A DNA stretch of 37,972 nucleotides, taken from Halothiobacillus sp. (GTDB lineage Bacteria > Pseudomonadota > Gammaproteobacteria > Halothiobacillales > Halothiobacillaceae). The notes below the pieces were generated by a model. That model saw only the letters and a list, made by a program, of their open reading frames with translations. It did no database searches and was not told where the DNA came from. Location: positions 1-37,972 of the forward strand of contig JAGXIF010000001.1 of NCBI GenBank assembly GCA_024635755.1, in the 5' to 3' direction. Position 1 is the stretch's first letter. Every line of letters begins with the position of its first letter. Positions 1-6,838 of this stretch are shown in pieces. The position numbers and the translations under genes were made by a program.

Positions 1-62
1 CGATTGGTCGGCGGAAGCATCTTCTTCAGTACCGCTTCCTTCCGTTCCTTCGCATAACGCAT
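1..62 (-). CDS. IS3-type transposase OrfA, N-terminal fragment (cut by window edge)
   Basis: The minus strand opens with ATG at 62 and stays open to the window edge. The 20 complete codons read MRYAKERKEAVLKKMLPPTN. This basic start resembles the N-terminus of HTH-type OrfA transposases of IS3-related elements, which begin with a similar M-R-Y-x-x-E-R-K run followed by a K-K-x-L-P-P motif. A ribosome binding site (AGGAG) lies about 8 bases upstream of the ATG. The helix-turn-helix and any OrfB partner lie outside the window. The family call rests on about 20 residues and is recalled rather than searched. The gene sits just inside the end of an element that interrupts the neighbouring EAL-domain gene. 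Confidence 0.6.
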   Translation of the reverse strand, partial: MRYAKERKEAVLKKMLPPTN

Positions 63-85
63 CGATCGCTCCTGTGCCCCCTCTC

Positions 86-104
86 GGATTCCGTTTTAGA
101 ATCC
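86..104. repeat. Hairpin in the IS terminal region
   Basis: GGATTC (86-91) and GAATCC (99-104) form a perfect 6-bp inverted repeat with a 7-base loop, between the presumed IS tip and the transposase start. It could be a transposase-binding site or a structure that shields transposase translation from read-through. The position supports this only circumstantially. Confidence 0.4.
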
Positions 105-1343
105 TACGCGACTTGGACGACATCTATCCTGACCGAGGGGGTCGAAGACCTGCGTGCCAAGGCGATCCATGAGCCCCAGCTCTTCGGCCAAGGGGATGAA
201 TTGATCGGGCCCGATGGGGGCGTGGCCATCAGGCTGAGGCCAGCGTGCCAGCGCCTCGGCCCCCACCACCTCGCCGCTATCCAAATCCACAATGGGCTGA
301 TAGAAGAGCACCACCTCTCGCTCGGTGACGGCACGCTGCAGGTCAGCCTCGAACTTGATCTTCCGGCGCTGTATCGGCTTGATGTCATGATCCGCCCAAT
401 GGATGGAATTCGCGTCCGTGTTGGACCTGTCTTGGACGACCTCCTCTGCGAGGAGCGCGAGCTCCTGAGCGTGGTGGCTATCGATCGGCGCGCGGGCGAT
501 CCCCGCGCTGACCTGGACATGGAAGGCCTCACCGGCGACTTCAAAGGCTTCTTGCGTGACGGCATCGACGAGCGCGCGGGCCCGCGCCATCAGATGACGG
601 TCCGTGTCGTTCGCCGTGTTGCTGTCGACCGGGACGAGGATCGCGAAGGTGTGCTCATGGGAGCGCGCGAGGGATTCGTCTGCCTCGAGCCGGTTGCCGA
701 GGCGCACACCGATATCGCTCAAGAGCAGGTTGATGGCCTCGACGCCGAAGGCCTGATCGACGCGGTTCAGGCGCATGAATTGCAACGACACGAGACCGGT
801 CGCCGAATGCGAGGCTTTCGAATCGTCAATGAGGCGCTGGAGCCGTGACAGCATTCCCCGATGGTTCAGGGCGCCAGTGACCGGATCGTGGTTGGCACCT
901 GCCGCATTCAGGAGGGCGCTCAATCGCCGGGTTTGGCCCGCCAGCCTCTCCTGGGTCGGATGCTGCTCCGTGACCAGCCGCTGCACGGAAAAGAAATACT
1001 CGATCCCTTTGCCCTCCGGGCGCAAAGGCGTGATGGTCCACTCCACCTGGTAGGGGGTGCCGTTCTTGTGGTAATTCCAGGTGCAACCCTCAAAGGAATC
1101 GCCGGCACGTAAGTTCGACTTGAGTCGATCCAGGACCCTGCGATCCGTGGCCGGGCCCTGCAGGATCCGGGGCGTGGCACCGAGGACCTCCTCGCGTGTA
1201 TAGCCCGTCATGCGCGTGAAGGCATCATTGACGTGCACGATCACCGGCCCCGGCGGGTCCAGCTCGGCGCTGGTAATGACCACTGCAAAGTCGGATTGCT
1301 CGATGGTCGCTTCCAGGCCGTTAGGTGGTTCTCTGAATTCCAT
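96..1343 (-). pseudogene. PAS-GGDEF-EAL c-di-GMP signalling protein, truncated by an IS
   Basis: Starting at ATG 1343 (GGAGGGG about 9 bases upstream), the product is about 415 residues. A PAS domain comes first, with LOV-like spacing (GYTREEVLGATPRILQG), but it lacks the flavin-binding cysteine of true LOV domains. Next is a GGDEF-like domain whose signature is replaced by SHEHTF, so it should not make c-di-GMP. Last is the start of an EAL phosphodiesterase domain (FYQPIVDL, then AEALARW). The EAL domain stops after about 60 residues, just past GLMDRLGTQVF, and ends in eight codons supplied by the IS tip. The remaining 180 or so residues of EAL, including most catalytic metal ligands, are gone. 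The gene was probably a sensory phosphodiesterase and is now likely inactive. An in-frame ATG at 1481 exists but has no convincing ribosome binding site and adds a non-conserved leader. Confidence 0.75.
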
Positions 1344-1825
1344 TCCCTCTACCCCTCCAGGTAATGGTGACCGTCCATGGGTGCGGCATAAAGACACATC
1401 ATCTCGTCGATGACAACCAGATAATAGCCGGTGCTTAACGTCGTCGGCCAACACGGGATAGACCCCCATCGGCCACGTCACTCGCAGGCACGCTTATTCG
1501 GCTTCGGCATGCTCAACTGTAGTGTTTTTTCATCACGGTGAGGGGCATGCTGGGGTTCAGTCCGATCCAAAAAGGAGTCAGAATCCTTTTGGGGCGGCTT
1601 GGGCTCACACGCAAGAGGTCAGGTGATTTGCGCTTTGCCACGTCCATTCCTATCCGTGACGCGACCCAGGGTCTTACCCAAAGGGTTGTCGAAATGGCGG
1701 AAGAGCCGGTTTTCGAATGCCGGGGCCAGTGATTCGACTGCCTAGGCTCTAACTTCGCCGCTTTTCGGTGTGCGGTAGGCCGGCCTGCGGATCAACATTC
1801 TTGTTACGACTAAGGCGGGGCAGAC
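1344..1825. other. Intergenic region, no supported gene
   Basis: These 480 bases separate the truncated EAL gene from the MFS pseudogene, which point away from each other. The only clear structure is the palindrome at 1570-1590, listed separately. A 64-codon reading frame at 1538-1732 has no family resemblance or convincing ribosome binding site and was not accepted. Confidence 0.5.
1570..1590. repeat. Palindrome around GTCAGAA
   Basis: AAAAGGA (1570-1576) and TCCTTTT (1584-1590) are perfect inverted arms around GTCAGAA. Similar A/T-tipped palindromes around GGGGTCAGA-type centres are, from memory, common near IS200/REP-associated (Y1, HUH) transposases. No such transposase is visible here, so this may be a leftover end or a non-autonomous copy. 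Confidence 0.4.
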
Positions 1826-2672
1826 ATGACGTTCCCTTCGAGCATGAAGTTCGCGCTGTTCGGTGCCGGGCTGATCGCGATCACCTACGGTCTCGCGTGC
1901 TTCGTCTTCGGTCTGTTCGTGCCCCCGATCCGGGCCGATCTGGGGCTGACGCCGGAAGTGGTCGGCATCATCGGCGCGCTGCCGCTGATTAGCTTCGTAC
2001 TCGCCTCGGTGGTCGCGCCGATTCTCGCCGTGCGGATGGGGCGCGGTATATCGCGATGCTGTCCGGTACGGTCGGCGCCAATGGCCTGCTGGTGATTGGC
2101 CAGTCCCCGGATGCGTTGTCGGATGATGCTGGCCACGAGCCTCGCGCTCCTCGCCGCCAGTCCCTCTAATCTGTTCCTCGCGGCCTTTTCCGCCCTGGTC
2201 TTTGGCCTGGCCTACATGAGTCTGACGGGGCTTTACCTGATGACCGGCATTCGCCTGCCTGTTGCCGGGGCGCCAGTCGATGGGGCCGGTGCTGCCTTTC
2301 GTGGCGGTCTCGCTCGGGCAGGCGGCCGGCTCGCCCGTTGTCGGCATGCTGGTAAAGGCATTCGGCTACGCCGACGCGTTTGCGATGTTCGCCGCGATCG
2401 GCGTGGTGGTCGCCACCCTCTCGCCCCTGTATCCGCGCACCATCGGCGAAGAGCCCGAGGAGGACGAGCGGGAAACCGGCCTCCAGGCGGCCTACGACAG
2501 CCAGCTCCTGGGCGCGGATGGCGAGCCGCTCGAGCCCCCGTCACGGGAGAAGCAAAACACGCCTAGTCCGTACGCATCCCGGCCCGCAAGCCCCAAGGAG
2601 ACGGGGTCCGCCCGCCCTGGCCCTGCGGGCTCTCCCCGTGTCGCCCCGACTCTGCGGCACCTTGGCCGCTAG
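1826..2672 (+). pseudogene. MFS transporter, degenerate (frameshifts plus internal deletion)
   Basis: Recognisable MFS membrane segments are spread over changing frames. The first frame (from ATG 1826) gives two N-terminal helices with the loop PPIRADLGLTPEVVG. Near 2040 the sense moves to another frame (RYIAMLSGTVGANGLLVIGQ). Near 2120 it returns to the first frame (MMLATSLALLAAS...LAYMSLTGLYLMTGI). Near 2265 it moves to a third frame (MGPVLPFVAVSLGQAAGS), which runs to the stop at 2670. The total is about 245 codons against about 400 for the family. The jump near 2120 passes from about helix 3 straight to about helices 9-10, so a central block seems deleted as well. Substrate unknown; by pattern it resembles CynX/YbfB-like exporters. 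With at least three lesions it is not functional. Alternative: an assembly problem, which is unlikely given the missing middle. Confidence 0.75.
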
Positions 2673-2694
2673 GCGGGGCGAAGTGGAATGGTCA

Positions 2695-2710
2695 GCCCGA
2701 AAGGTCGGGC
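2695..2710 (-). terminator. Possible weak hairpin after the diguanylate cyclase gene
   Basis: GCCCGA (2695-2700) and TCGGGC (2705-2710) form a 6-bp stem with a 4-base loop, about 50 bases past the stop of the diguanylate cyclase gene. No T-run follows in either direction. A further 14-base palindrome made of GGCCGG-type steps lies at about 2719-2732. It may be a Rho-dependent end or an RNA 3'-end stabiliser. Confidence 0.25.
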
Positions 2711-2758
2711 GAGAAGAGGCCGGCGCCGGCCACGTGCCTTTCCTGGCCTCCGTTCCTG

Positions 2759-4897
2759 TTAGCGAAACGCCACGGCATTTCGTCCTTTCTCTTTGGCTTC
2801 GTAGAGGGCGTCGTCGGCGCGCTTGACCAGGGTGTCGGGGTTATCGCCGTCCTGGTAGACGCTCGCGCCGACGCTGGTGGTGACTTGCTCGACGTCACGG
2901 AAGGTCGTGGCCTCGATGGCGGTGCGCAGCTTTTCGGCCAGGGTGAGGAGGGTTGCCTTGTCGGCATGCGGGGCGACGATGAGGAATTCCTCGCCGCCCC
3001 AGCGTCCGAGGATGTCGGTCTGGCGGCAGTTGTGGCGCAGCAGTTCGACGAACTCGCGCAGCACGATGTCGCCGGCACGGTGACCGAAGCGGTCGTTGAT
3101 GGCCTTGAAGAGATCGATGTCGAGGATGATCACGCCGAAAACGTCGCCGTAGCGCTCGGCCTTGTGGGTTTCTTCCTCGAGGGCCTGGTCGAGCCGGTGG
3201 CGGTTGTAAACCCCGGTGAGCTTGTCCGTGACGGCCAGCCGTTCGGTCTGTCGGTAGGCGGATTCGAGCTGGCGCTTGAGGCTGACCTGCTTGAGGTAGA
3301 CGAGCCCGCCGGCGAGCAGCAGCAGGATGAAGACGGCGCTGACCTGCCAGAGCAGGGTGTAGTCGACCCGCTGGTCGTAGCGGATGGAGATCCATTTGTT
3401 GTTGATGTCTCGCCGCTGCTCCTCGGTGAGGCTGGCGACCGCCTTCTGCATGATGCCGTGCAACACCGGCCGGTCCTCGCGCACGGCCACGCCCATGTCC
3501 CAGGACTTGCCAGTATCGCCGGTGATGCGCAGCTCGCCGCTGTATTCGGTCTGCAGCTTGTAGCCGATGGTGGCGAGCGTGCCGATGTAGCCGAAGACCT
3601 CGCCGCTTCTCACCATCGCCAGGCCGGCGTCGATGTCGGTCACCTCGACCAGGTCGAGGTCGGGGTAGTCGTCGCGCAGCAGTTCGGCGAAGGCGTACAG
3701 CGCCGGGATGGCGATCGTCCGGCCTTTCAGGTCATCCAGCCCGTGGATGAAGGCGACGTCGGCCTTGGTGGCGATGACCAGCGGGGTCTCGATGTAGCTG
3801 TCGGTGAACTCGGCGTAGGTCTCGCGTTCCGGGGTGCGCATGGCCAGGCTGAACAGGTCGCAGTCGCCCGCCTTGAGATGCTCGACCGACTCGGACCAGG
3901 TCTCGACCGGCAGGGGGCGGAAATCCACACCCAGGGCCTGCTCGAACAGGGCGAAGTAATCGGCGCTGATGCCGTCGTGCTGGCCGTTTTCGTCGAAGCG
4001 TTCGAAGGGCGTCCAGTTCGGGTCGATGCAGATGTCGATGTGGCCCGCCTCGTCGAGGTAGGCGCGTTCGGCGTCGGTCAGTCGAATGGCCGCTGTTCGT
4101 TCCTGACGCGTCCCCTCGCCGCGCACGGCGAGCCAGCGTCCGGTCACGGTGCCCCATTCGGCCGGGGTGATGGCGTCCAGGCCCTTCTGCATGATCGAGC
4201 GCAGTTCGGGCTTGTCCGGCGTGATGCCGAAGCGTAGGTCTTCATCGCTCACGCCGGGCAGCGACAGATCGCCGGCGATACGGATGTTGGTATAAGCCCG
4301 GCGCTTGATGATCTCGTTGATATTGGTGAGGTTCTGCACCAGCGCGTCGATCTCGCCCAGCACCAGCGCGCGAGTCATTTCCTGGTAGGTGTCGTAGCGT
4401 CGCAGGTCCATCCCGCCGGCGGCCTCCAGGTCGTCCACGTAGAAGATGCCCTCGATCACCCCGACCCGGTGCCCGGCGAGATCCGAGATGCCCGAGTAGT
4501 CGCCGAAGTCGTCGCGGACGAAGACGAAGATCGGCAGCTCGTAGTACGGCTCGGTGAAGAGCGTGAAGGCGGTGCGATCCTTGTCGTAGGAGATGCTGGA
4601 GATCACGTCGACCTCGCCCTCGCGGAAGCGACGGAACGACTTGCCCCAGGTGCCGAAGGTCTTCTCGAACCTGAGCCCGGTCTTGCTGGCGACCAGGTGC
4701 AGGACGTCGTGTTCGAAGCCGTCGCCCGAGCCATCCCCGACGATGGTGAACGGCGGATGCTTGACCATCATGGCGATGGTGACGGTGGGGTGTCGTTCGA
4801 TGAAGGCCTGTTCCTCGGGCGAAAGGGATGCGGCCTGCAGGGTCCCGGAAAGGAACAGCAGGGCAGCCCAGCAGGCGCGCAGGAGGACGGTTTTCAT
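2759..4897 (-). CDS. Receptor diguanylate cyclase with two periplasmic solute-binding domains
   Basis: The 712-residue protein should make c-di-GMP in response to a periplasmic small molecule. Domain order: signal peptide (1-22, ending LQA-A); a first SBP_bac_3/PBPb domain (about 38-260, HPTVTIAMMVKHPPF); a second (about 285-500, DICIDPNWTPFERF); one membrane helix (about 510-532, TLLWQVSAVFILLLLAGG); and a GGDEF domain (about 555-712). The active site is GGEEF at 634-638. An RxxD inhibitory site (RQTD, 625-628) lies exactly five residues before it, so product feedback is likely. SBP_bac_3 domains usually bind amino acids or small organic acids; the ligand here is unknown. The start at 4897 has no strong ribosome binding site of its own but overlaps the stop of a short upstream frame (4894-4950), suggesting coupling. 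The truncated EAL gene 1.4 kb away would have been its functional opposite. Confidence 0.93.
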   Translation of the reverse strand: MKTVLLRACWAALLFLSGTLQAASLSPEEQAFIERHPTVTIAMMVKHPPFTIVGDGSGDGFEHDVLHLVASKTGLRFEKTFGTWGKSFRRFREGEVDVISSISYDKDRTAFTLFTEPYYELPIFVFVRDDFGDYSGISDLAGHRVGVIEGIFYVDDLEAAGGMDLRRYDTYQEMTRALVLGEIDALVQNLTNINEIIKRRAYTNIRIAGDLSLPGVSDEDLRFGITPDKPELRSIMQKGLDAITPAEWGTVTGRWLAVRGEGTRQERTAAIRLTDAERAYLDEAGHIDICIDPNWTPFERFDENGQHDGISADYFALFEQALGVDFRPLPVETWSESVEHLKAGDCDLFSLAMRTPERETYAEFTDSYIETPLVIATKADVAFIHGLDDLKGRTIAIPALYAFAELLRDDYPDLDLVEVTDIDAGLAMVRSGEVFGYIGTLATIGYKLQTEYSGELRITGDTGKSWDMGVAVREDRPVLHGIMQKAVASLTEEQRRDINNKWISIRYDQRVDYTLLWQVSAVFILLLLAGGLVYLKQVSLKRQLESAYRQTERLAVTDKLTGVYNRHRLDQALEEETHKAERYGDVFGVIILDIDLFKAINDRFGHRAGDIVLREFVELLRHNCRQTDILGRWGGEEFLIVAPHADKATLLTLAEKLRTAIEATTFRDVEQVTTSVGASVYQDGDNPDTLVKRADDALYEAKEKGRNAVAFR

Positions 4898-4950
4898 TCG
4901 TTGTGCTCGATATCTGTGGCGGTGGGGGAGAGGTCGGTCAAGCCTGCCAT
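4894..4950 (-). CDS. Candidate 18-residue leader peptide coupled to the diguanylate cyclase
   Basis: A minus-strand frame starts at ATG 4950, with AGGGAG about 8 bases upstream, and encodes MAGLTDLSPTATDIEHNE. It stops at TGA 4896-4894. That stop overlaps the ATG of the diguanylate cyclase gene as ATGA, the classic layout for translational coupling. The downstream gene lacks a good ribosome binding site of its own, which makes it plausible that ribosomes arrive by way of this frame. The peptide has no recognisable family and no attenuator-type codon run. It could be a chance frame, though the combination of strong site and exact overlap is suggestive. Confidence 0.4.
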   Translation of the reverse strand: MAGLTDLSPTATDIEHNE

Positions 4951-5392
4951 GTTTGCGCTCCCTTCACCTGGCGGGTGACACCTTTCGCTTCTGGCGGACC
5001 TCTGTCCAGTTCATGAGTCTGCCAGCATTCGGGGCGGCGGTGAAAGCGCGCGGAAAAAAGCCTGTCATCGCGCGAGGGTGCGGCGCCGCCTGAGGAGCTG
5101 CCGACTGGTATCGAAAACCGGTTGAGCGAGCGGCTGGTTGAACTGTCGCTATGTCAGCTTTGCGCCGACAGCCGCTCAGCCCCGAGGGGCGTCTGGGGCA
5201 CCCGCCCGCGCCGTCGCCTCGCTGGTTGGGCGGTATCTTGCTGATCCGCCGGTGAATTCGAGTTGATCTTTGCCGTTCGCGGTGACTAGTCTTACTTACA
5301 AGGGGCTGAGTCTGGGGGGCGCCTGCTCGATCAAGTCGGTGACGGATTCCCCGCTCAGCCCACCGCGGATAGACCTCGCAAGGAGCACGGAC
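4951..5392. other. Divergent intergenic region
   Basis: This region lies between the diguanylate cyclase transcript and the exported-protein cluster. It must hold promoters for both directions. A weak sigma-70-like match for the + strand is listed separately (5263-5292). No convincing gene, repeat array or riboswitch was seen. Confidence 0.5.
5263..5292 (+). promoter_or_regulatory. Possible sigma-70 promoter for the exported-protein cluster
   Basis: TTGATC (5263-5268) and TAGTCT (5287-5292) are separated by 18 bases and lie about 100 bases before the start at 5393. The match to consensus is moderate and GC-rich DNA offers chance hits, so this is only a candidate. Confidence 0.3.
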
Positions 5393-6079
5393 ATGTCACG
5401 CTTTCTCGCCATCCTTCTCGCCGGCATGGCCTCGCCGGTTCTCGCCGGCGGCACGGCCACCATCCAGGCGCTCGGACCCGGCCCGGCCGGGCAAGACATG
5501 GAACACACCATGACGGTGACCTGGCAGGACGAGGACACGGTGCGCCTGGAGCCCGAGGGCCAGCCCGCCTACATGCTGGTGCGCGGGGAGAACAGCTACA
5601 GCGTGACCAGTGCCGGCGGCCAGGTGATGGTGATCGAGATGGGTGCCATGATGTCGATGGCCAAGTCGGCCGGTGCGCCCGGCGATGCCTCGGGGCAGGC
5701 CCCGACCATCGCCGATGCGCAATCGGTGGGCAGTATCGAGTCGACTGGCCGGGAGGAGACGGTTGCCGGCATTGCCGGGGAGGTCTACGAGATTCATTGG
5801 ACCGATTCGGACGGCGAAAGCCACGTCGACGAGGCCGTGCTTTCCGACGACCCGCTGCTGCGCGGGATGACGGCCGCCTTCCAGGCGTTCGGCAAGGCGC
5901 TGGCCGGCGAGGAGGCTGACCACCCGCTGAACGAGGCACTCGCCGCGCGCGGGCTCGGCACACTGCGTTTCGGCGACCGTTTCGAGGTCACCTCGATTTC
6001 CGACGAGACCCCGCCGGCCGGTCACTTCGAACTGCCCGCCGAGCCGATGCAATTGGGCACGGGTCTCGGTCAGTTCTAG
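5393..6079 (+). CDS. Exported protein of unknown function
   Basis: The start at ATG 5393 is supported by AAGGAG about 10 bases upstream and by the signal peptide that follows (MSRFLAILLAGMASPVLAGG, cleavage near residue 18). In-frame codons further upstream have no such support. The mature protein is about 210 residues, acidic, probably mostly beta strand at first (TMTVTWQDEDTVRLEPEG), with a methionine-rich stretch (VIEMGAMMSMAKS) and a central EVYEIHW segment. No cysteines or lipobox were seen, so a soluble periplasmic protein is likely. The shape recalls DUF4412-type proteins, but I do not recognise the family with confidence. It leads a run of three co-oriented exported-protein genes. Confidence 0.75.
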   Translation: MSRFLAILLAGMASPVLAGGTATIQALGPGPAGQDMEHTMTVTWQDEDTVRLEPEGQPAYMLVRGENSYSVTSAGGQVMVIEMGAMMSMAKSAGAPGDASGQAPTIADAQSVGSIESTGREETVAGIAGEVYEIHWTDSDGESHVDEAVLSDDPLLRGMTAAFQAFGKALAGEEADHPLNEALAARGLGTLRFGDRFEVTSISDETPPAGHFELPAEPMQLGTGLGQF

Positions 6080-6197
6080 CTCGTAGCCGATCGTCTGTCG
6101 ACACGGGGCGGGCGAGGACAGCGGCGTGACCGGCGGAGCCCAACGTGGCGCCGGCCCGATCACGCGGACTTCAAGGACAGAAGGGAGGTGACGACCG

Positions 6198-6824
6198 ATG
6201 TCCGCTTCGCATATTTCCCATTCCTGCACACGTCCGCTCACCGCGGCATTCAAGCCACTGGTGACCCGCCTGCTCGCCGGCACGATCGGCTCGCTGCTGC
6301 TGATCACGGCCTGGCCGGCCACGGCGGCCAAGCCGCCGCAGCTGATCCGCGCCCATATCCTCGAGCAGATCGAGGTGGCGGTCGACCCCTTCCATGCCCC
6401 GGCCATCGACGCACTGTTCACCGAGCCGGTGTGGAAGGTGGCCACCAAGATGCCCAACGGCACGTCGTATCGTTTCATGGCGGTGAAGGACGGCGAGGTG
6501 ATCCGTGTGCATCGGGGTGGCACCCCCCGGGCTCGCGACGGGTTCATGCGCTTGTTGCCGGATGACTTCCGCATCGGCTCCCAGGCCGATGCGGAACGGG
6601 TATTCGCCGCGGCGATCGCGCTCAACTTCAACCGTGACGGCAAGCCGGAGACGCCGCTGGATGCCATGCGTATCGAGCAGCAGGGCAGCTCGTACTACGC
6701 CGTCGATGGCGAGCGGTTCGGCAAGGCGACCGGGTATCGCCTCGATGTCGACAAGGAGGGGCGGGTGACGCACTTTGAGTACAGCTGGAAGCTGCCGGTC
6801 GCCGCCCTCAAGGAAGACAGCTGA
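6198..6824 (+). CDS. Exported protein of unknown function
   Basis: This gene encodes 208 residues from ATG 6198, with GGAGGTGA about 7 bases upstream. The N-terminus has a longish basic region followed by a hydrophobic core (LLAGTIGSLLLITAWPA) and a likely cleavage at ATA-A (about 44). The mature part contains PFHAPAIDALFTEPVWKVATK and a repeat-like YRxxxVDxEGRVTHFEYSW ending. No known catalytic motif was recognised. It lies 118 bases after the preceding exported-protein gene and only 14 bases before the OmpA-like gene, so it is probably co-transcribed with the latter. The envelope location is supported by the signal peptide. The function is open. Confidence 0.75.
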   Translation: MSASHISHSCTRPLTAAFKPLVTRLLAGTIGSLLLITAWPATAAKPPQLIRAHILEQIEVAVDPFHAPAIDALFTEPVWKVATKMPNGTSYRFMAVKDGEVIRVHRGGTPRARDGFMRLLPDDFRIGSQADAERVFAAAIALNFNRDGKPETPLDAMRIEQQGSSYYAVDGERFGKATGYRLDVDKEGRVTHFEYSWKLPVAALKEDS

Positions 6825-6838
6825 AGCGAGGTCAGAGC

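Larger units (their letters stand above)
1..122 (-). mobile_element. End of an insertion sequence, inserted in the EAL gene
   Basis: The PAS-GGDEF-EAL reading frame resembles its family until about position 123, then reads eight foreign codons (CRPSRVGF) and stops at 96. Read on the minus strand, the foreign part starts TGTCGTCC at 122, which fits the TG...CA tips of IS3-type elements, and the transposase start follows at 62. The IS boundary at 122 is inferred from where homology stops. The second end and any target-site duplication lie outside the window. Confidence 0.5.

Noticed and set aside
1538-1732. 64-codon + strand frame between the EAL and MFS remnants
   Set aside because: No family resemblance, no convincing ribosome binding site, and it spans the palindrome at 1570.
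2885-4237. 450-codon + strand frame
   Set aside because: It is antisense to the diguanylate cyclase gene and is a by-product of its GC-biased codons; its composition is low in complexity.
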